From Lachnospiraceae bacterium (GTDB taxonomy: Bacteria > Bacillota > Clostridia > Lachnospirales > Lachnospiraceae), in the NCBI GenBank assembly GCA_022510725.1, contig JAFLSW010000002.1, positions 1 through 64,000 of the forward strand: DNA of 64,000 bases. Direction: 5' to 3'. Of the stretch, positions 43,286-52,619 are shown one piece after another (the first letter of the stretch is position 1; the number at the start of each line of letters is the position of its first letter). The notes under the pieces were generated by a model that worked only from the letters and a program-made list of their open reading frames with translations, ran no database searches and was not told the origin of the DNA. A program made the position numbers and the translations under genes.

Positions 43286-44629
43286 ATGATGAAGAAAAGA
43301 ATGGTATGTGTCCTATTAACCTTGCTGGTATCTATAAGTTTAACTGCCTGTGGCACCAAAGAAACAGGGGAACAAAATATAGAACCGGCCGTGGAAGAAT
43401 CTGCTGTTACACAGGAAATTCAGGAAGAAACCGGAGAAAATACGGAAGAAACAGAAGAACCGGAAGAAGCGGAAACTTCGGATGAATCCCCGATAGAGAT
43501 CACAGGTACGGAACTGGAGCAGTTATATGATCTGACCATTGCTTTGGCAGATTATGCGCCTACAAAGGAAGAAGTCGGCAAGGTATCTGTGGATGAGTGG
43601 CTGGATTATATTTTATTAAGTCAGCCCGTTTCGGAATTAGGGAATGTAGAGCAGATCACAGAAACGGTGGATATAGACCTGTTAGATGGGCTGAAAGCCA
43701 TGTCGGTGCAGGATAAGCCGATCTATGCCATGTCCGCTTATGATGTCATGTGGATCATGAAACATGTTTTTAGAACGGATGCCTATACCATAGCCGATCT
43801 GAATGCCATAGAAACCAGAAAGGGAAAGGATTTCTTTATAAACTGTGACAGAGATGTGGTATCTAAGTATTGGGCAAATGAAAATCATGGCAGATATGCG
43901 GACTATGAGAAAAGTATCACAACTGTTTTTATTGACACCAATGAAATCACTTTAAAAATGGCATTTTTAGATGATAACGAGGAAGAAATTTCAGATCCCT
44001 TTTATATCCATGCCCATTTGGAGGAAAAAGACGGAAAGCTGTATTGGGCTTTTGATTATTGGGGATATGATCTGTCCTATCTGTCAAGGAAGCCGCCCCA
44101 GCCCATAGAGGCGGATTGGAAAGAAGCTTACAGGGAATTTCTTTTAAACTATGAAAGCGAATTCGATCTTGTCGAGCCTCGTTTTAATCTTGCCTATATT
44201 GATGAAGATGATATTCCGGAGCTGATCATTATGGATGATGATTTTCATGCTGCTTCGGGAGATGTGTATATGTATTACGAAGGGGAGGTTGTTTTTATTC
44301 ATTCTTATGGAACATATGGAGGTTTTCCCTTTGTGACAAAAGGAAATTATATTATGTCCGGTGGCACCGGAATGGGAGAAGCATATGCCAGCTATCATAA
44401 AATAGAGGACGGTAAGGATGTTTCGCTTATTACATTAAGAGGCGCGGCAGATTGGAGTGAAGAAGAATTGGATCCGGAAGAGGATTACTACTTTATCAAT
44501 GAAAAGCCGGTAACGAAGGCAGAATATGAGAAACAAAGTGCATTATATTATGATGGAAAGGAATTTTTCTCCATATGGTACAACTGGTCTTATGAGATCA
44601 ATGAAGAGACTGTTGCAACTGCTTTTTAA
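43286..44629 (+). CDS. lipoprotein 3 of three paralogues, with an extra N-terminal domain
   Basis: A 447-residue lipoprotein: lipobox LTAC (Cys22), an acidic Glu/Thr linker, an additional domain at about 70-270 (ELEQLYDLTIALADYAP ... FYIHAHLEEKDGKLYWAFDYWGYDL), then the shared C-terminal domain WKEAYREFLLNYES ... RFNLAYIDEDDIPELIIMDDD ... ASYHKIEDGKDVSLI. The extra domain is absent from the two upstream copies. The start could be either of two adjacent ATGs (43286 or 43289). Function unknown; the cluster arose by tandem duplication. Confidence 0.8.
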   Translation: MMKKRMVCVLLTLLVSISLTACGTKETGEQNIEPAVEESAVTQEIQEETGENTEETEEPEEAETSDESPIEITGTELEQLYDLTIALADYAPTKEEVGKVSVDEWLDYILLSQPVSELGNVEQITETVDIDLLDGLKAMSVQDKPIYAMSAYDVMWIMKHVFRTDAYTIADLNAIETRKGKDFFINCDRDVVSKYWANENHGRYADYEKSITTVFIDTNEITLKMAFLDDNEEEISDPFYIHAHLEEKDGKLYWAFDYWGYDLSYLSRKPPQPIEADWKEAYREFLLNYESEFDLVEPRFNLAYIDEDDIPELIIMDDDFHAASGDVYMYYEGEVVFIHSYGTYGGFPFVTKGNYIMSGGTGMGEAYASYHKIEDGKDVSLITLRGAADWSEEELDPEEDYYFINEKPVTKAEYEKQSALYYDGKEFFSIWYNWSYEINEETVATAF

Positions 44630-44642
44630 CCTGCTGATTTCT

Positions 44643-44671
44643 TTGACATATAATTGGCAAAAAGCTATAAT
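44643..44671 (+). promoter_or_regulatory. sigma-A promoter of rex
   Basis: TTGACA (44643-44648), 17-base spacer, TATAAT (44666-44671): a consensus promoter. I see no TTGTTAA/TTAACAA Rex site over it. Confidence 0.85.
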
Positions 44672-44702
44672 ATAAGTATTCTTTACTTAGGGGGCCGCTA
44701 AG

Positions 44703-45347
44703 TTGGCAGAAAAAGAGATCTCACAGGCTGTGATCAGCCGCCTTCCAAGGTATTTTCGATATCTGGGAGACTTAAAAGACAGAGGTGTGGAACGGATTTC
44801 TTCTCAGGAGCTGAGCGAACTGATGCAGGTAACTGCTTCCCAGATCCGTCAGGATTTCAACAATTTCGGAGAATTCGGACAGCAGGGATACGGCTACAAT
44901 GTAGATTATCTTTATACCGAGATCGGCAAGCTTTTGGGACTGGATCAAAAGCATCACCTGGTTTTGATCGGTGCGGGCAATCTGGGACAGGCCATTGCCA
45001 ACTATGTTAATTTTGAGAGAAGAGGTTTTTATATCTCCGGTATCTTTGATATTGACAGGGAATTGATCGGAAAAAAGGTGCGGGACATTCCGGTCTACCC
45101 TATGGAGGAACTGGAAAGTTTTTGTAAAGAGCGTGACATTGATATCGGTGTGTTATCCATACCCAAAACGGCAGCAGAAGCCGTAGCTGACAGATTGGTA
45201 AAATGCGGCGTAAAGGCAATTTGGAATTTTGCTCATGTGGATCTGAATGTGCCGGAGGATGTTTTGGTGGAAAATGTTCATCTATCTGACAGTCTGATGA
45301 AGCTATCCTACAATATCAATCGATATGAGGCATTAAAAAAGCAGTAA
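44703..45347 (+). CDS. rex: redox-sensing transcriptional repressor Rex
   Basis: A 214-residue repressor that reads the NADH/NAD+ ratio and controls fermentation genes. The N-terminal winged helix is VISRLPRYFRYLGDLKDRGVERISSQELSELMQVTASQIRQDFNNFGEFGQQGYGYNV (given here in two parts in the sequence at residues 10-65), and the NAD-binding fold begins VLIGAGNLGQAIANY. Usual length. The start is TTG 44703 with AGGGGG at 44689-44694; no better ATG is near. Confidence 0.95.
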   Translation: MAEKEISQAVISRLPRYFRYLGDLKDRGVERISSQELSELMQVTASQIRQDFNNFGEFGQQGYGYNVDYLYTEIGKLLGLDQKHHLVLIGAGNLGQAIANYVNFERRGFYISGIFDIDRELIGKKVRDIPVYPMEELESFCKERDIDIGVLSIPKTAAEAVADRLVKCGVKAIWNFAHVDLNVPEDVLVENVHLSDSLMKLSYNINRYEALKKQ

Positions 45348-45366
45348 AAAAGTAAGAGGTGGTCTT

Positions 45367-45996
45367 GTGGCAAAGAATCGGGATGATTTTAAGGAGGTCT
45401 TATCGGGGAAGAAGCTTCCGTTACTGACTCTGGATAATAAATGGCACCAGATTTTTACCCAGCATTGTAAAGATAAAGAAATGAACAAAATGGTAAAGCA
45501 GATCAATGAGCTGGTTGCCAGACAGGGCGGCTTAAACAGTGATATCAAAGATATCCGGAAGCTGAAAGCCAAGCTGATGAATGAAGTAGTTTCCGGTATG
45601 GATGGCAAAACACTGTCAGATAAAGAAATGGAAGACCATAAGAGGCTGATCGAGGAGTGCAACGAAAAGATCGAATCCTATCAGGATGAGCTGTTGGATC
45701 TGCCCAAGGAGATCGATCAGCTCAACTATCAGTTGATGTTATATACCATGGAGTATTGTTATGATTTGATCGCTTCCAATACAGAGGAAATTGCAAAGAT
45801 CGGAGAATGGATCAGCAATATTCGGGTAGAATTAAAAAAGAATGTGATCCGGAAGCAGGAAAAAGAATGGCTCAATCATGAGATTTATACATACATGCAC
45901 AATATATTCGGTGCAGAAGTAATTGATGTTTTTGACATGAAATATGATCCATCCGGAGAGATGTTAAAAAAGGCATCGGATAAAAAAGAAGGTTAA
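45367..45996 (+). CDS. coiled-coil protein, unknown
   Basis: A 209-residue soluble protein with a long helical, coiled-coil-like centre (KMVKQINELVARQGG ... ECNEKIESYQDELLDLPKEIDQL). No signal peptide. It resembles conserved Lachnospiraceae hypothetical proteins found next to rex; I assign no function. The start is GTG 45367 after AAGAGGTGG. It lies 19 bases after rex and 14 before the NAD(P)HX repair gene. Confidence 0.75.
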   Translation: MAKNRDDFKEVLSGKKLPLLTLDNKWHQIFTQHCKDKEMNKMVKQINELVARQGGLNSDIKDIRKLKAKLMNEVVSGMDGKTLSDKEMEDHKRLIEECNEKIESYQDELLDLPKEIDQLNYQLMLYTMEYCYDLIASNTEEIAKIGEWISNIRVELKKNVIRKQEKEWLNHEIYTYMHNIFGAEVIDVFDMKYDPSGEMLKKASDKKEG

Positions 45997-46010
45997 AAGG
46001 AGTTTTTTTG

Positions 46011-47561
46011 GTGAAATATGTGGTTACAACGGCCCAGATGCGGGCTGCAGAAGAATTTACCATAAATCATATAGGACTGCCCGACCTGGTTTTGATGGAG
46101 CGGGCGGCTCTTTCGGTTGCAGATCGGATTTGCAGTCGTTTTGAAAGTTTAAAGGATTTACGGGTCTGTATTATCTGCGGAATGGGAAATAATGGTGGGG
46201 ACGGATTTGCTCTGGGGCGCATACTAAGCGGCAGGAGTGCTTCCGTCTTTCTTTTTGCTGCCGGAGATGAAAGCAAAGCTTCCGAAGCGAACAGGCGGCA
46301 GAGACAGATGCTAAAAGAACTGAAAATTGAGGTTAGCACGGGGCAACCTCTGGGAGAATATGATGTAATAGTGGATGCTCTTTTTGGTACCGGATTAAAG
46401 CGTGATATAGAAGGAGAGTATGCCGCTCTGATCAATCGGGTTAATGCCATGAAGGGATGGAAGGTTTCCGTAGATATTCCTTCCGGCATTCATACCGATA
46501 CGGGACAGATTTTGGGCTGTGCTTTTCGTGCGGATATGACGGTTACCTTTGGATTTGAAAAGTGGGGTTTGCTTTTATATCCGGGAAAGAGCTATTGCGG
46601 ATCGGTAGTATGCGAGGATATCGGTATTCCAAAGAAAGCGGATTTTGGAGAAACTGTTCCGGGTCTTCGATTAGAACATGAGGATAAGAAATGGATACCG
46701 GAAAGGATTCTTGACAGCAACAAGGGAACCTATGGCAGAGCAGGTGTCATAGCTGGCTCCAAGGATATGGGCGGCGCTGCCGTGTTAAGCTCTTCGGCAG
46801 CTTTGCGAATGGGTACAGGTTATGTGAAGGTCATGACCCATGAGGTAAATCGGACCTTGATCTTAGAAAGGACGCCGGAAGCGCTGCTTTATTTATATGG
46901 AGAAGACGGAATCTATCCTGTGGAAAAAATGACGGATTGCCAGGCACTGCTTCTTGGGCCCGGTATAGGCGTTACCAAAGAGACAGAACGGCTTTTAGAG
47001 CTGGTTTTTGAAGAATATCAGGGCACCCTGATCCTGGATGCGGATGCGCTGAATCTGATCGCCGGTTACAGCGGACTGAAAGACCGCTTAAGATCTTATG
47101 CCGCAAAAATGAGCAAGGCGGGATATTCGGTGATCTTAACACCTCACAAAAAAGAATTTTGCAGGTTGGCAGGTCTTTCCATGGAAGATGGGGAAGAAGT
47201 GATCACACAAAAGGCGGAAGAACTGGCGAAAGAATATGGTGTGATCTTAGTGTTAAAGGATGCGGCTTCCAGGGTGTTTACTCCGGAAGGCAGGACATAT
47301 ATCAATACCTCCGGCAATTCCGGTATGTCTACTGCAGGAAGCGGAGATGTGCTGGCAGGCATGCTTTGTGGTCTCTTTGCTTTGGTAGGTGCAAGATGGG
47401 GCGCCAGGAAAAACCGGGCAGAAGAGGACGGCATCTATGCGGCTCTTGGCGTATATCTCCATGGATTATGCGGAGATGTGGCTGCACAGGAGAATAATCC
47501 TTATGCCATGACTCCTTCCGATATGATAGATACCTTGTCCGTTGTATTAAAAGACTGTTAA
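46011..47561 (+). CDS. nnr: bifunctional NAD(P)H-hydrate repair enzyme (epimerase + ADP-dependent dehydratase)
   Basis: A 516-residue fusion. The N-terminal YjeF_N epimerase domain (about 1-210) shows [14 protein letters not shown] and [15 protein letters not shown]. The C-terminal ribokinase-fold dehydratase (about 230-505) has [38 protein letters not shown] and [21 protein letters not shown]. Together they repair damaged NADHX/NADPHX. The start is GTG 46011 with AAAGGAG at 45997; TTG 46008 is less well spaced. Placement after rex groups two NADH-related genes. Confidence 0.94.
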   Translation: MKYVVTTAQMRAAEEFTINHIGLPDLVLMERAALSVADRICSRFESLKDLRVCIICGMGNNGGDGFALGRILSGRSASVFLFAAGDESKASEANRRQRQMLKELKIEVSTGQPLGEYDVIVDALFGTGLKRDIEGEYAALINRVNAMKGWKVSVDIPSGIHTDTGQILGCAFRADMTVTFGFEKWGLLLYPGKSYCGSVVCEDIGIPKKADFGETVPGLRLEHEDKKWIPERILDSNKGTYGRAGVIAGSKDMGGAAVLSSSAALRMGTGYVKVMTHEVNRTLILERTPEALLYLYGEDGIYPVEKMTDCQALLLGPGIGVTKETERLLELVFEEYQGTLILDADALNLIAGYSGLKDRLRSYAAKMSKAGYSVILTPHKKEFCRLAGLSMEDGEEVITQKAEELAKEYGVILVLKDAASRVFTPEGRTYINTSGNSGMSTAGSGDVLAGMLCGLFALVGARWGARKNRAEEDGIYAALGVYLHGLCGDVAAQENNPYAMTPSDMIDTLSVVLKDC

Positions 47562-47655
47562 ATGTAAGATAAATCTGGAAAAATCTCTCCGGAAAAGTAT
47601 ACAACCGCAAAAATGGGCAATACTCTTTGCAAAGATGGAAAGGGGTTGTAATAAC

Positions 47656-47997
47656 TTGAAACGAGGAGATGTATATTATGCCGATTTAAGACCGGTAGTA
47701 GGTTCTGAACAAGGAGGCGTCCGTCCTGTGCTGATCGTCCAGAACGATATAGGTAACCGTCACAGTCCAACGATCATTGTGGCAGCGGTCACATCCAGAC
47801 TAAATAAAGCAAAGCTTCCTACCCATATTGAACTGTCTGCCAATAAATATCATATGGTCAAGGATTCCGTGATCTTATTGGAGCAGCTTCGCACTATTGA
47901 TAAATCACGATTGAAGGATAAGATCTGCCATTTGGACGGAGAGATCATGGGGTTAGTGGATAAGGGATTGAAGATTAGCTTAGAGCTTCTTACATAA
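47656..47997 (+). CDS. mazF: MazF/NdoA-type endoribonuclease toxin
   Basis: A 113-residue PemK/MazF toxin very close to B. subtilis NdoA in pattern: [69 protein letters not shown] and KISLELL. NdoA-type enzymes cut mRNA at U^ACAU-like sites. The start is TTG 47656 with GAAAGGGG at 47638-47645. No antitoxin gene lies in the 94 bases upstream, where a ribbon-helix-helix partner is often found; the upstream neighbour is the NAD(P)HX repair gene. Confidence 0.9.
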   Translation: MKRGDVYYADLRPVVGSEQGGVRPVLIVQNDIGNRHSPTIIVAAVTSRLNKAKLPTHIELSANKYHMVKDSVILLEQLRTIDKSRLKDKICHLDGEIMGLVDKGLKISLELLT

Positions 47998-48005
47998 GAG
48001 CTTTG

Positions 48006-48034
48006 TTGACGAATGAGATACAAAATGATATATT
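48006..48034 (+). promoter_or_regulatory. promoter of the CorC/HlyC-type gene
   Basis: TTGACG (48006-48011), 17-base spacer, TATATT (48029-48034), then AAGGAG before ATG 48069. Confidence 0.7.
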
Positions 48035-48068
48035 CTATTTTGAGATTTTTCTATAAGGAGAAAATGAA

Positions 48069-49409
48069 ATGGTGGAGACCATACAGGCTGCCGCAATAGG
48101 GATTTTTCTTTTGCTGCTGGCAGTTCAGGTTATATGTTATGGCTTCGATGCAGCGCTGGAAAATCTGAATACCAGTCAGCTTAGAGAAGATGCGGAAGAA
48201 AATAAGAAAAGCGCACTGCTCTTGCAGCTTGCGGAAAAGCCGGATCGGTATTTTTATACCTTTCAGCTTATTATGCTCTGTATTTATCTGGCCATGTGTT
48301 ATTATGTGGATTTTCTCTCCGGTCTGCTGATCGGCCCACTTAGAAGTTTGCTTCAAGTAACGGAAAGTGATATTGGGGTGGAAATTTATGCATTGCTAAT
48401 AAGTGCCCTGATCCTGATTCTTGTGATCTTGACATTTGGGATCATGCTGCCCAGGCGGCTGGGTAAAAAATATGCCAGAGAATGGGCTTATGCCTTTGTC
48501 AGACCTGCTATGGCCTTAGGTTCTGTATTTTCCCCCATTACCCGTTTTTCCGGTTGGATCGCCGGCTTCATCGGCAGGATATGGGGCATTAAAGACAGCG
48601 GTGAAGAAGGGGATGTAACGGAAGAAGAGATCCTGTCCATGGTAAATGAAGGGCATGAGCAGGGTGTCTTATGCGCTTCCGAAGCAGAAATGATTTCCAA
48701 TATCTTTGAGTTCTCGGATAAAGAGGCAAAGGATGTCATGACCCACCGATCCAATATCATCGGCATTGACGGGGATGTTAGTTTGAGGGAAGCCGTAAGC
48801 ATCATGCTTTCCGGGGCCAACAGCAGATATCCTGTATACATAGATAATATCGATCATATCATTGGTATCATTCATTTTAAGGATGCCTGCAGGAAACTGG
48901 AGCAGGGAAAAGATGGAGCAAAATCCATTAAAAGTATTCGGGGCCTGGTCAGAGAGGTGACATTTATTCCGGAAACGAGGAACATCAATCTTTTGTTCCA
49001 GACCATGCAGTCTACCAAAGATTATCTGGTCATTGTCAGCGATGAATACGGACAAACCTCCGGTCTTATTACCATGGAGGATATTCTGGAAGAGATCGTA
49101 GGAAATATTTTTGATGAATATGATGCGGAAGAAGCCTTTATTGAACAAAAGGGAAAAGACTGTTACGAGATTGACGGACTGACTCCTTTGGATGAATTGG
49201 GAGAGGAGCTTTCCATTGATTTTTCGGGGGAAGAGTTTGAGACCTTAAACGGTCTGATGATCTCTTATCTGGAAAGAATCCCGGAAGAAGGGGACGAATT
49301 TGACATGGATTATCAAGGCTATAATTTCAAGGTGCTTTCCGTAGAAAATAAAATAATCAAACGGGTTTTGGTTTCCAGGAATCCGGAAGAACAAAAAGGA
49401 GAAAAATAA
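48069..49409 (+). CDS. CNNM/CorC-HlyC family membrane protein with CBS pair
   Basis: A 446-residue protein: DUF21-type membrane domain with hydrophobic helices at about 4-25, 58-80 and 95-125, then a CBS pair (about 210-340; VMTHRSNIIGIDGDVSL ... YLVIVSDEYGQTSGLITMEDILEEIVGNI) and a C-terminal CorC_HlyC domain ending FKVLSVENKIIKRVLV. Family members are magnesium/cobalt efflux or divalent-cation proteins; true hemolysin activity is not implied. It has its own promoter and is followed two bases later by the YebC gene. Confidence 0.9.
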   Translation: MVETIQAAAIGIFLLLLAVQVICYGFDAALENLNTSQLREDAEENKKSALLLQLAEKPDRYFYTFQLIMLCIYLAMCYYVDFLSGLLIGPLRSLLQVTESDIGVEIYALLISALILILVILTFGIMLPRRLGKKYAREWAYAFVRPAMALGSVFSPITRFSGWIAGFIGRIWGIKDSGEEGDVTEEEILSMVNEGHEQGVLCASEAEMISNIFEFSDKEAKDVMTHRSNIIGIDGDVSLREAVSIMLSGANSRYPVYIDNIDHIIGIIHFKDACRKLEQGKDGAKSIKSIRGLVREVTFIPETRNINLLFQTMQSTKDYLVIVSDEYGQTSGLITMEDILEEIVGNIFDEYDAEEAFIEQKGKDCYEIDGLTPLDELGEELSIDFSGEEFETLNGLMISYLERIPEEGDEFDMDYQGYNFKVLSVENKIIKRVLVSRNPEEQKGEK

Positions 49410-49411
49410 AA

Positions 49412-50140
49412 ATGTCAGGACATTCTAAATTTGCAAACATTAAACACAAAAAAGAGAAAAACGATGCGGCTAAAGGTAAGATCTTTACCATTATCGGAAG
49501 AGAGATCGCAGTAGCGGTAAAGGAAGGCGGTCCGGACCCTGCCAATAACTTTAAACTGGCCCAGGTCATCGCCAAGGCAAAAGCCAACAACATGCCCAAC
49601 GATACCATCGAGAGAGGTATTAAAAAAGCGGCAGGAGAAGGCAGTGCAGTAAACTATGAGCATATTACCTATGAAGGCTATGGACCCAATGGTATTGCCA
49701 TTATCGTGGAAACTTTAACGGATAATAAAAACCGTACGGCTGCAGATGTAAGGAGCGCCTTTACTAAGGGCGGGGGCAGCATTGGTACTCCCGGCTGCGT
49801 TTCTTTTATGTTTGATGAAAAAGGACAGATCATCATTGACAAAGAAACCTGTGATATGGACGGAGACGATCTGATGATGTTATCATTGGATGCCGGTGCG
49901 GCTGATTTCTCCGAAGAAGAGGATTGCTTTGAGATCCTGACAGAGCCTGCAGATTTTCAGGCTGTATATGATGCTCTTGTTGCAGAAAATTTAAGCTTTG
50001 TATCTGCAGAAGTAACGCAGATTCCACAGACTTATGTGGAACTGACTGATGAAAACGCCATTAAGCAGTTGAATCGTACGCTGGATCTGTTGGATGAAAA
50101 TGATGATGTACAGGCTGTATATCATAACTGGGATGAGTGA
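49412..50140 (+). CDS. YebC/PmpR (TACO1) family protein
   Basis: A 242-residue cytoplasmic protein with the family's start SGHSKFANIKHKKEKNDAAKGKIF, the central GGPDPANNFKLAQVIAKAKANNMPNDTIERGIKK, and NKNRTAADVRSAFTKGGGS. Family members act as transcription factors or relieve ribosome stalling on proline stretches. Full length. RBS AAAAGGAG at 49396-49403. The SGHSKFANIK start is slightly unusual (SGHSKWANIK in most). Confidence 0.93.
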   Translation: MSGHSKFANIKHKKEKNDAAKGKIFTIIGREIAVAVKEGGPDPANNFKLAQVIAKAKANNMPNDTIERGIKKAAGEGSAVNYEHITYEGYGPNGIAIIVETLTDNKNRTAADVRSAFTKGGGSIGTPGCVSFMFDEKGQIIIDKETCDMDGDDLMMLSLDAGAADFSEEEDCFEILTEPADFQAVYDALVAENLSFVSAEVTQIPQTYVELTDENAIKQLNRTLDLLDENDDVQAVYHNWDE

Positions 50141-50142
50141 TC

Positions 50143-50640
50143 ATGGAACAACATGAAGAGATCTTAAAAGCGGTTGAAGGGCTGTTTTCTTACGAAGAAA
50201 TGGGGCTTAGGAGATTTGAAAAGACCACCTATGCACCTTCCTTTGAAAAATTCCAGGAAATTGCGAAGGAGTTTGGAGAACTGCTTGCTTCTTTCTATGA
50301 ACAATGTGTTGATGAAAAAGGTACAGAGGCAGAACAGGAAGAAGCAAAGGAAGAATTTTGCCAAAGCATTGCTTTGCTCTTTGTTGAAGTCATCCGGGAT
50401 CGACAGGAGGAGAGCGACTCCAAAATGCAGCGGGAAGAACGGCAGAGAGACCATAATATGTTTATGGCAACTTATGTGTTCCCATATATCATGGAGATGA
50501 GAAATCCTTATTATAAACAACTGGCAGCGGCGATTGAGAAAAGCTGGTCGGCAGCATTTAAGAACAGTAAGATCAAAGCGGCTTCTTTTGAAACCGTTAT
50601 GGGAGGATTCCAAAGGAAGTTTTTGGGTTTTTCCCTGTAG
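50143..50640 (+). CDS. conserved helical protein, unknown
   Basis: A 165-residue, acidic, mostly helical cytoplasmic protein (HEEILKAVEGLFSYEEMGLRRFEK ... MEMRNPYYKQLAAAIEKSWSAAF). No recognised family or catalytic motif. ATG 50143 is chosen; an in-frame GTG at 50137 overlaps the YebC stop. Close spacing to YebC (2 bases) and to the glycosyltransferase (14 bases) suggests a shared transcript. Confidence 0.65.
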   Translation: MEQHEEILKAVEGLFSYEEMGLRRFEKTTYAPSFEKFQEIAKEFGELLASFYEQCVDEKGTEAEQEEAKEEFCQSIALLFVEVIRDRQEESDSKMQREERQRDHNMFMATYVFPYIMEMRNPYYKQLAAAIEKSWSAAFKNSKIKAASFETVMGGFQRKFLGFSL

Positions 50641-50654
50641 AGAGGAAAAGAAAA

Positions 50655-51608
50655 ATGGACAGATTGGCATTGGTGGTTCCCTGCTATAACGAAGAGGCGG
50701 TTTTGGAAATTTCCGCAAAGGAGTTAAAACGGGTCTTAGAGGATCTCATAGGGAAAGAAAAAATTGCAAAGGACAGTTTTATCTTGTTTGTTAATGACGG
50801 AAGCAAGGATAGGACCTGGGAGCTGATCGAGAAAGAATATCAGGCAAGCAGCCTTGTTTACGGTCTGAAGCTGGCAGGCAATGTGGGGCATCAGTTTGCC
50901 TTAACAGCAGGACTTTTGGCGGCAAAGGATCTATGTGATATTGCCGTTTCCATTGATGCGGACTTGCAGGATGATACTGCTGTGATAGAAGAAATGGTGG
51001 ATCTGTACCATGAAGGTAAGGACATTGTATACGGTGTCCGCAATGACAGAAAGAAAGATTCCTGGTTTAAACGGACAACTGCCCAGGGCTTTTATAAGGT
51101 CATGGCAGCTATGGGGGTAAAGACCGTTTATAATCACGCTGATTTCAGATTGATGAGCAAAAGGGCTCTGGAATATTTTTCCAAATTTGAAGAGACCAAT
51201 CTGTTTTTGCGGGGCATGGTCCCTTTGATCGGCTATGAAACCGACTGTGTATATTATGAGAGGAAAGAGCGGGTGGCGGGAGAAAGCAAGTATCCTTTGA
51301 AAAAAATGCTTTCTCTGGCGTGGAACGGCATTACATCTTTTTCCGTAAAGCCGATCAGCCTGATCACGGGTTTAGGTGTTTTGATCATCATTTTAAGTAT
51401 CTGCGCCGCTATTTATGCTTTTTTATCTTATTTCTTTGGAACGGTAGAGCCGGGCTGGACTTCTTTGATCCTGTCAATCTGGTTTTTGGGCGGTGTACAG
51501 CTCATTGCCATCGGTATGATCGGTCAATATATCGGTAAGATCTATATTGAAGTAAAACACAGGCCCAGATATAATGTGGAAACCCTTTTGACCCATGAGA
51601 AGGAGTGA
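50655..51608 (+). CDS. GT2 family glycosyltransferase, polyprenyl-phosphate type
   Basis: A 317-residue membrane enzyme similar to dolichol-phosphate mannosyltransferase/GtrB. The catalytic domain (1-230) has VVPCYNEEAVL, FVNDGSKDRTWELI, the DAD motif as SIDADLQDD, and HADFRLMSKRAL; two membrane helices (about 237-262 and 275-296) end it. It transfers a sugar from a nucleotide donor to undecaprenyl phosphate on the cytoplasmic face. RBS AGAGGAAAAG. A 55-residue open frame follows. Confidence 0.9.
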   Translation: MDRLALVVPCYNEEAVLEISAKELKRVLEDLIGKEKIAKDSFILFVNDGSKDRTWELIEKEYQASSLVYGLKLAGNVGHQFALTAGLLAAKDLCDIAVSIDADLQDDTAVIEEMVDLYHEGKDIVYGVRNDRKKDSWFKRTTAQGFYKVMAAMGVKTVYNHADFRLMSKRALEYFSKFEETNLFLRGMVPLIGYETDCVYYERKERVAGESKYPLKKMLSLAWNGITSFSVKPISLITGLGVLIIILSICAAIYAFLSYFFGTVEPGWTSLILSIWFLGGVQLIAIGMIGQYIGKIYIEVKHRPRYNVETLLTHEKE

Positions 51609-51614
51609 TGGTTT

Positions 51615-51782
51615 ATGGATAGGAACGGTATACAAAATGGAGGACAGACCAATTTCATTCCCAATCCGCTGCCTGTGCCAAAACGGCATGAAAAACGGGA
51701 ACTGGGATACGATCATGATGTACCTCCGGATAAAATGCATTATGATGTTGTGGTAAAACAAACAGATGATTTTGATATCTAG
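51615..51782 (+). CDS. 55-residue small protein, unknown
   Basis: ATG 51615 with AGGAG at 51601-51605 (within the glycosyltransferase stop region), ending TAG 51782. The peptide is polar, with NFIPNPLPVPKRHEKRELGYDHDVPPDKMHYDVVVK, no membrane helix and two proline-rich parts. The coding-like codon use and ribosome site favour a real gene, and a strong terminator follows at 51816. No family recognised. Confidence 0.55.
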   Translation: MDRNGIQNGGQTNFIPNPLPVPKRHEKRELGYDHDVPPDKMHYDVVVKQTDDFDI

Positions 51783-51815
51783 TCTTTCATAAAATAAAAT
51801 AGTTTGGAACATACT

Positions 51816-51845
51816 AAAAAGAACCGAAAGGTTCTTTTTGTTTTT
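51816..51845 (+). terminator. terminator with GAAA tetraloop
   Basis: AAAAAGAACC (51816-51825), loop GAAA, GGTTCTTTTT (51830-51839), then GTTTTTG. It closes the CorC-YebC-GT2 transcript. Confidence 0.9.
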
Positions 51846-51873
51846 GCAAATTAATTCTAAAGGAGACAGATCA

Positions 51874-52563
51874 ATGAATGAAAATGATAAACTGCAAAAA
51901 GAACGGGATGTAGAAGAAAAAATAGAAAAAACAGGGCAGGTGGATCTAAATGAAAATGAAGAAAAGCACAAGATTCACATGATCTCCATTATCGGTGAAG
52001 TGGAAGGACATGATATTTTAGGAAGTTCCACCAAAGCCACTAAGTATGAACATATCCTGCCGGAGCTTGCCAGAGTGGAAGATAACAGCAAGGTGGACGG
52101 TTTGCTTATTTTGTTAAATACCATGGGCGGAGATGTGGAAGCAGGTCTTGCCATTGCAGAAATGATCTCCTCTTTAAGTAAGCCTACGGTTTCTTTGGTG
52201 CTGGGAGGCAGTCATTCCATAGGTGTGCCGATTGCGGTCAGCACCGATCATTCCTTTATTGTACCCACTGGAACCATGGTCATCCATCCGGTGCGTTTAA
52301 ACGGTATGGTCATCGGCGTGGCACAGACCTTTGACTACTTCAAACAGATCCAGGACCGGATCTGCCATTTTGTGACGGGACATTGCAGCATCAGCGAAAA
52401 GCGCTTTTTGGAACTGATGATGGAAACCAAAGTGCTGACCAAAGATGTAGGCAGTATTCTGGTAGGAAAGGAAGCGGTAAAAGAAGGGATCATTGATGAG
52501 GTGGGTGGAATTCGGGATGCCCTCAAGAAACTCCATAAACTTATTGAGAAAAAGGGAAAATAA
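51874..52563 (+). CDS. tepA: ClpP-like serine protease, TepA family
   Basis: A 229-residue ClpP-fold protease: LILLNTMGGDVEAGLAIAEMI, the nucleophile region VLGGSHSIGVPIA (Ser where ClpP has its catalytic Ser) and MVIHPVR with the catalytic His. It lacks a signal peptide. In B. subtilis TepA (translocation-enhancing protein) is encoded just upstream of spoIIIE, the same order as here, which supports the name. ATG 51874 follows AAAGGAGA; an in-frame ATG at 51838 overlaps the terminator. Confidence 0.88.
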   Translation: MNENDKLQKERDVEEKIEKTGQVDLNENEEKHKIHMISIIGEVEGHDILGSSTKATKYEHILPELARVEDNSKVDGLLILLNTMGGDVEAGLAIAEMISSLSKPTVSLVLGGSHSIGVPIAVSTDHSFIVPTGTMVIHPVRLNGMVIGVAQTFDYFKQIQDRICHFVTGHCSISEKRFLELMMETKVLTKDVGSILVGKEAVKEGIIDEVGGIRDALKKLHKLIEKKGK

Positions 52564-52572
52564 TGCTATACT
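52544..52572 (+). promoter_or_regulatory. promoter of ftsK/spoIIIE
   Basis: TTGAGA (52544-52549), 17-base spacer, TATACT (52567-52572) with extended TG at 52564-52565. A small hairpin AGGTTA/TAACCT lies in the leader at ~52577-52602, just before the ribosome site CGGAGG. Confidence 0.65.
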
Positions 52573-52619
52573 ATTATAGGTTATGCCTAGGAGGCTAACC
52601 TGAATACGGAGGTTATAGT

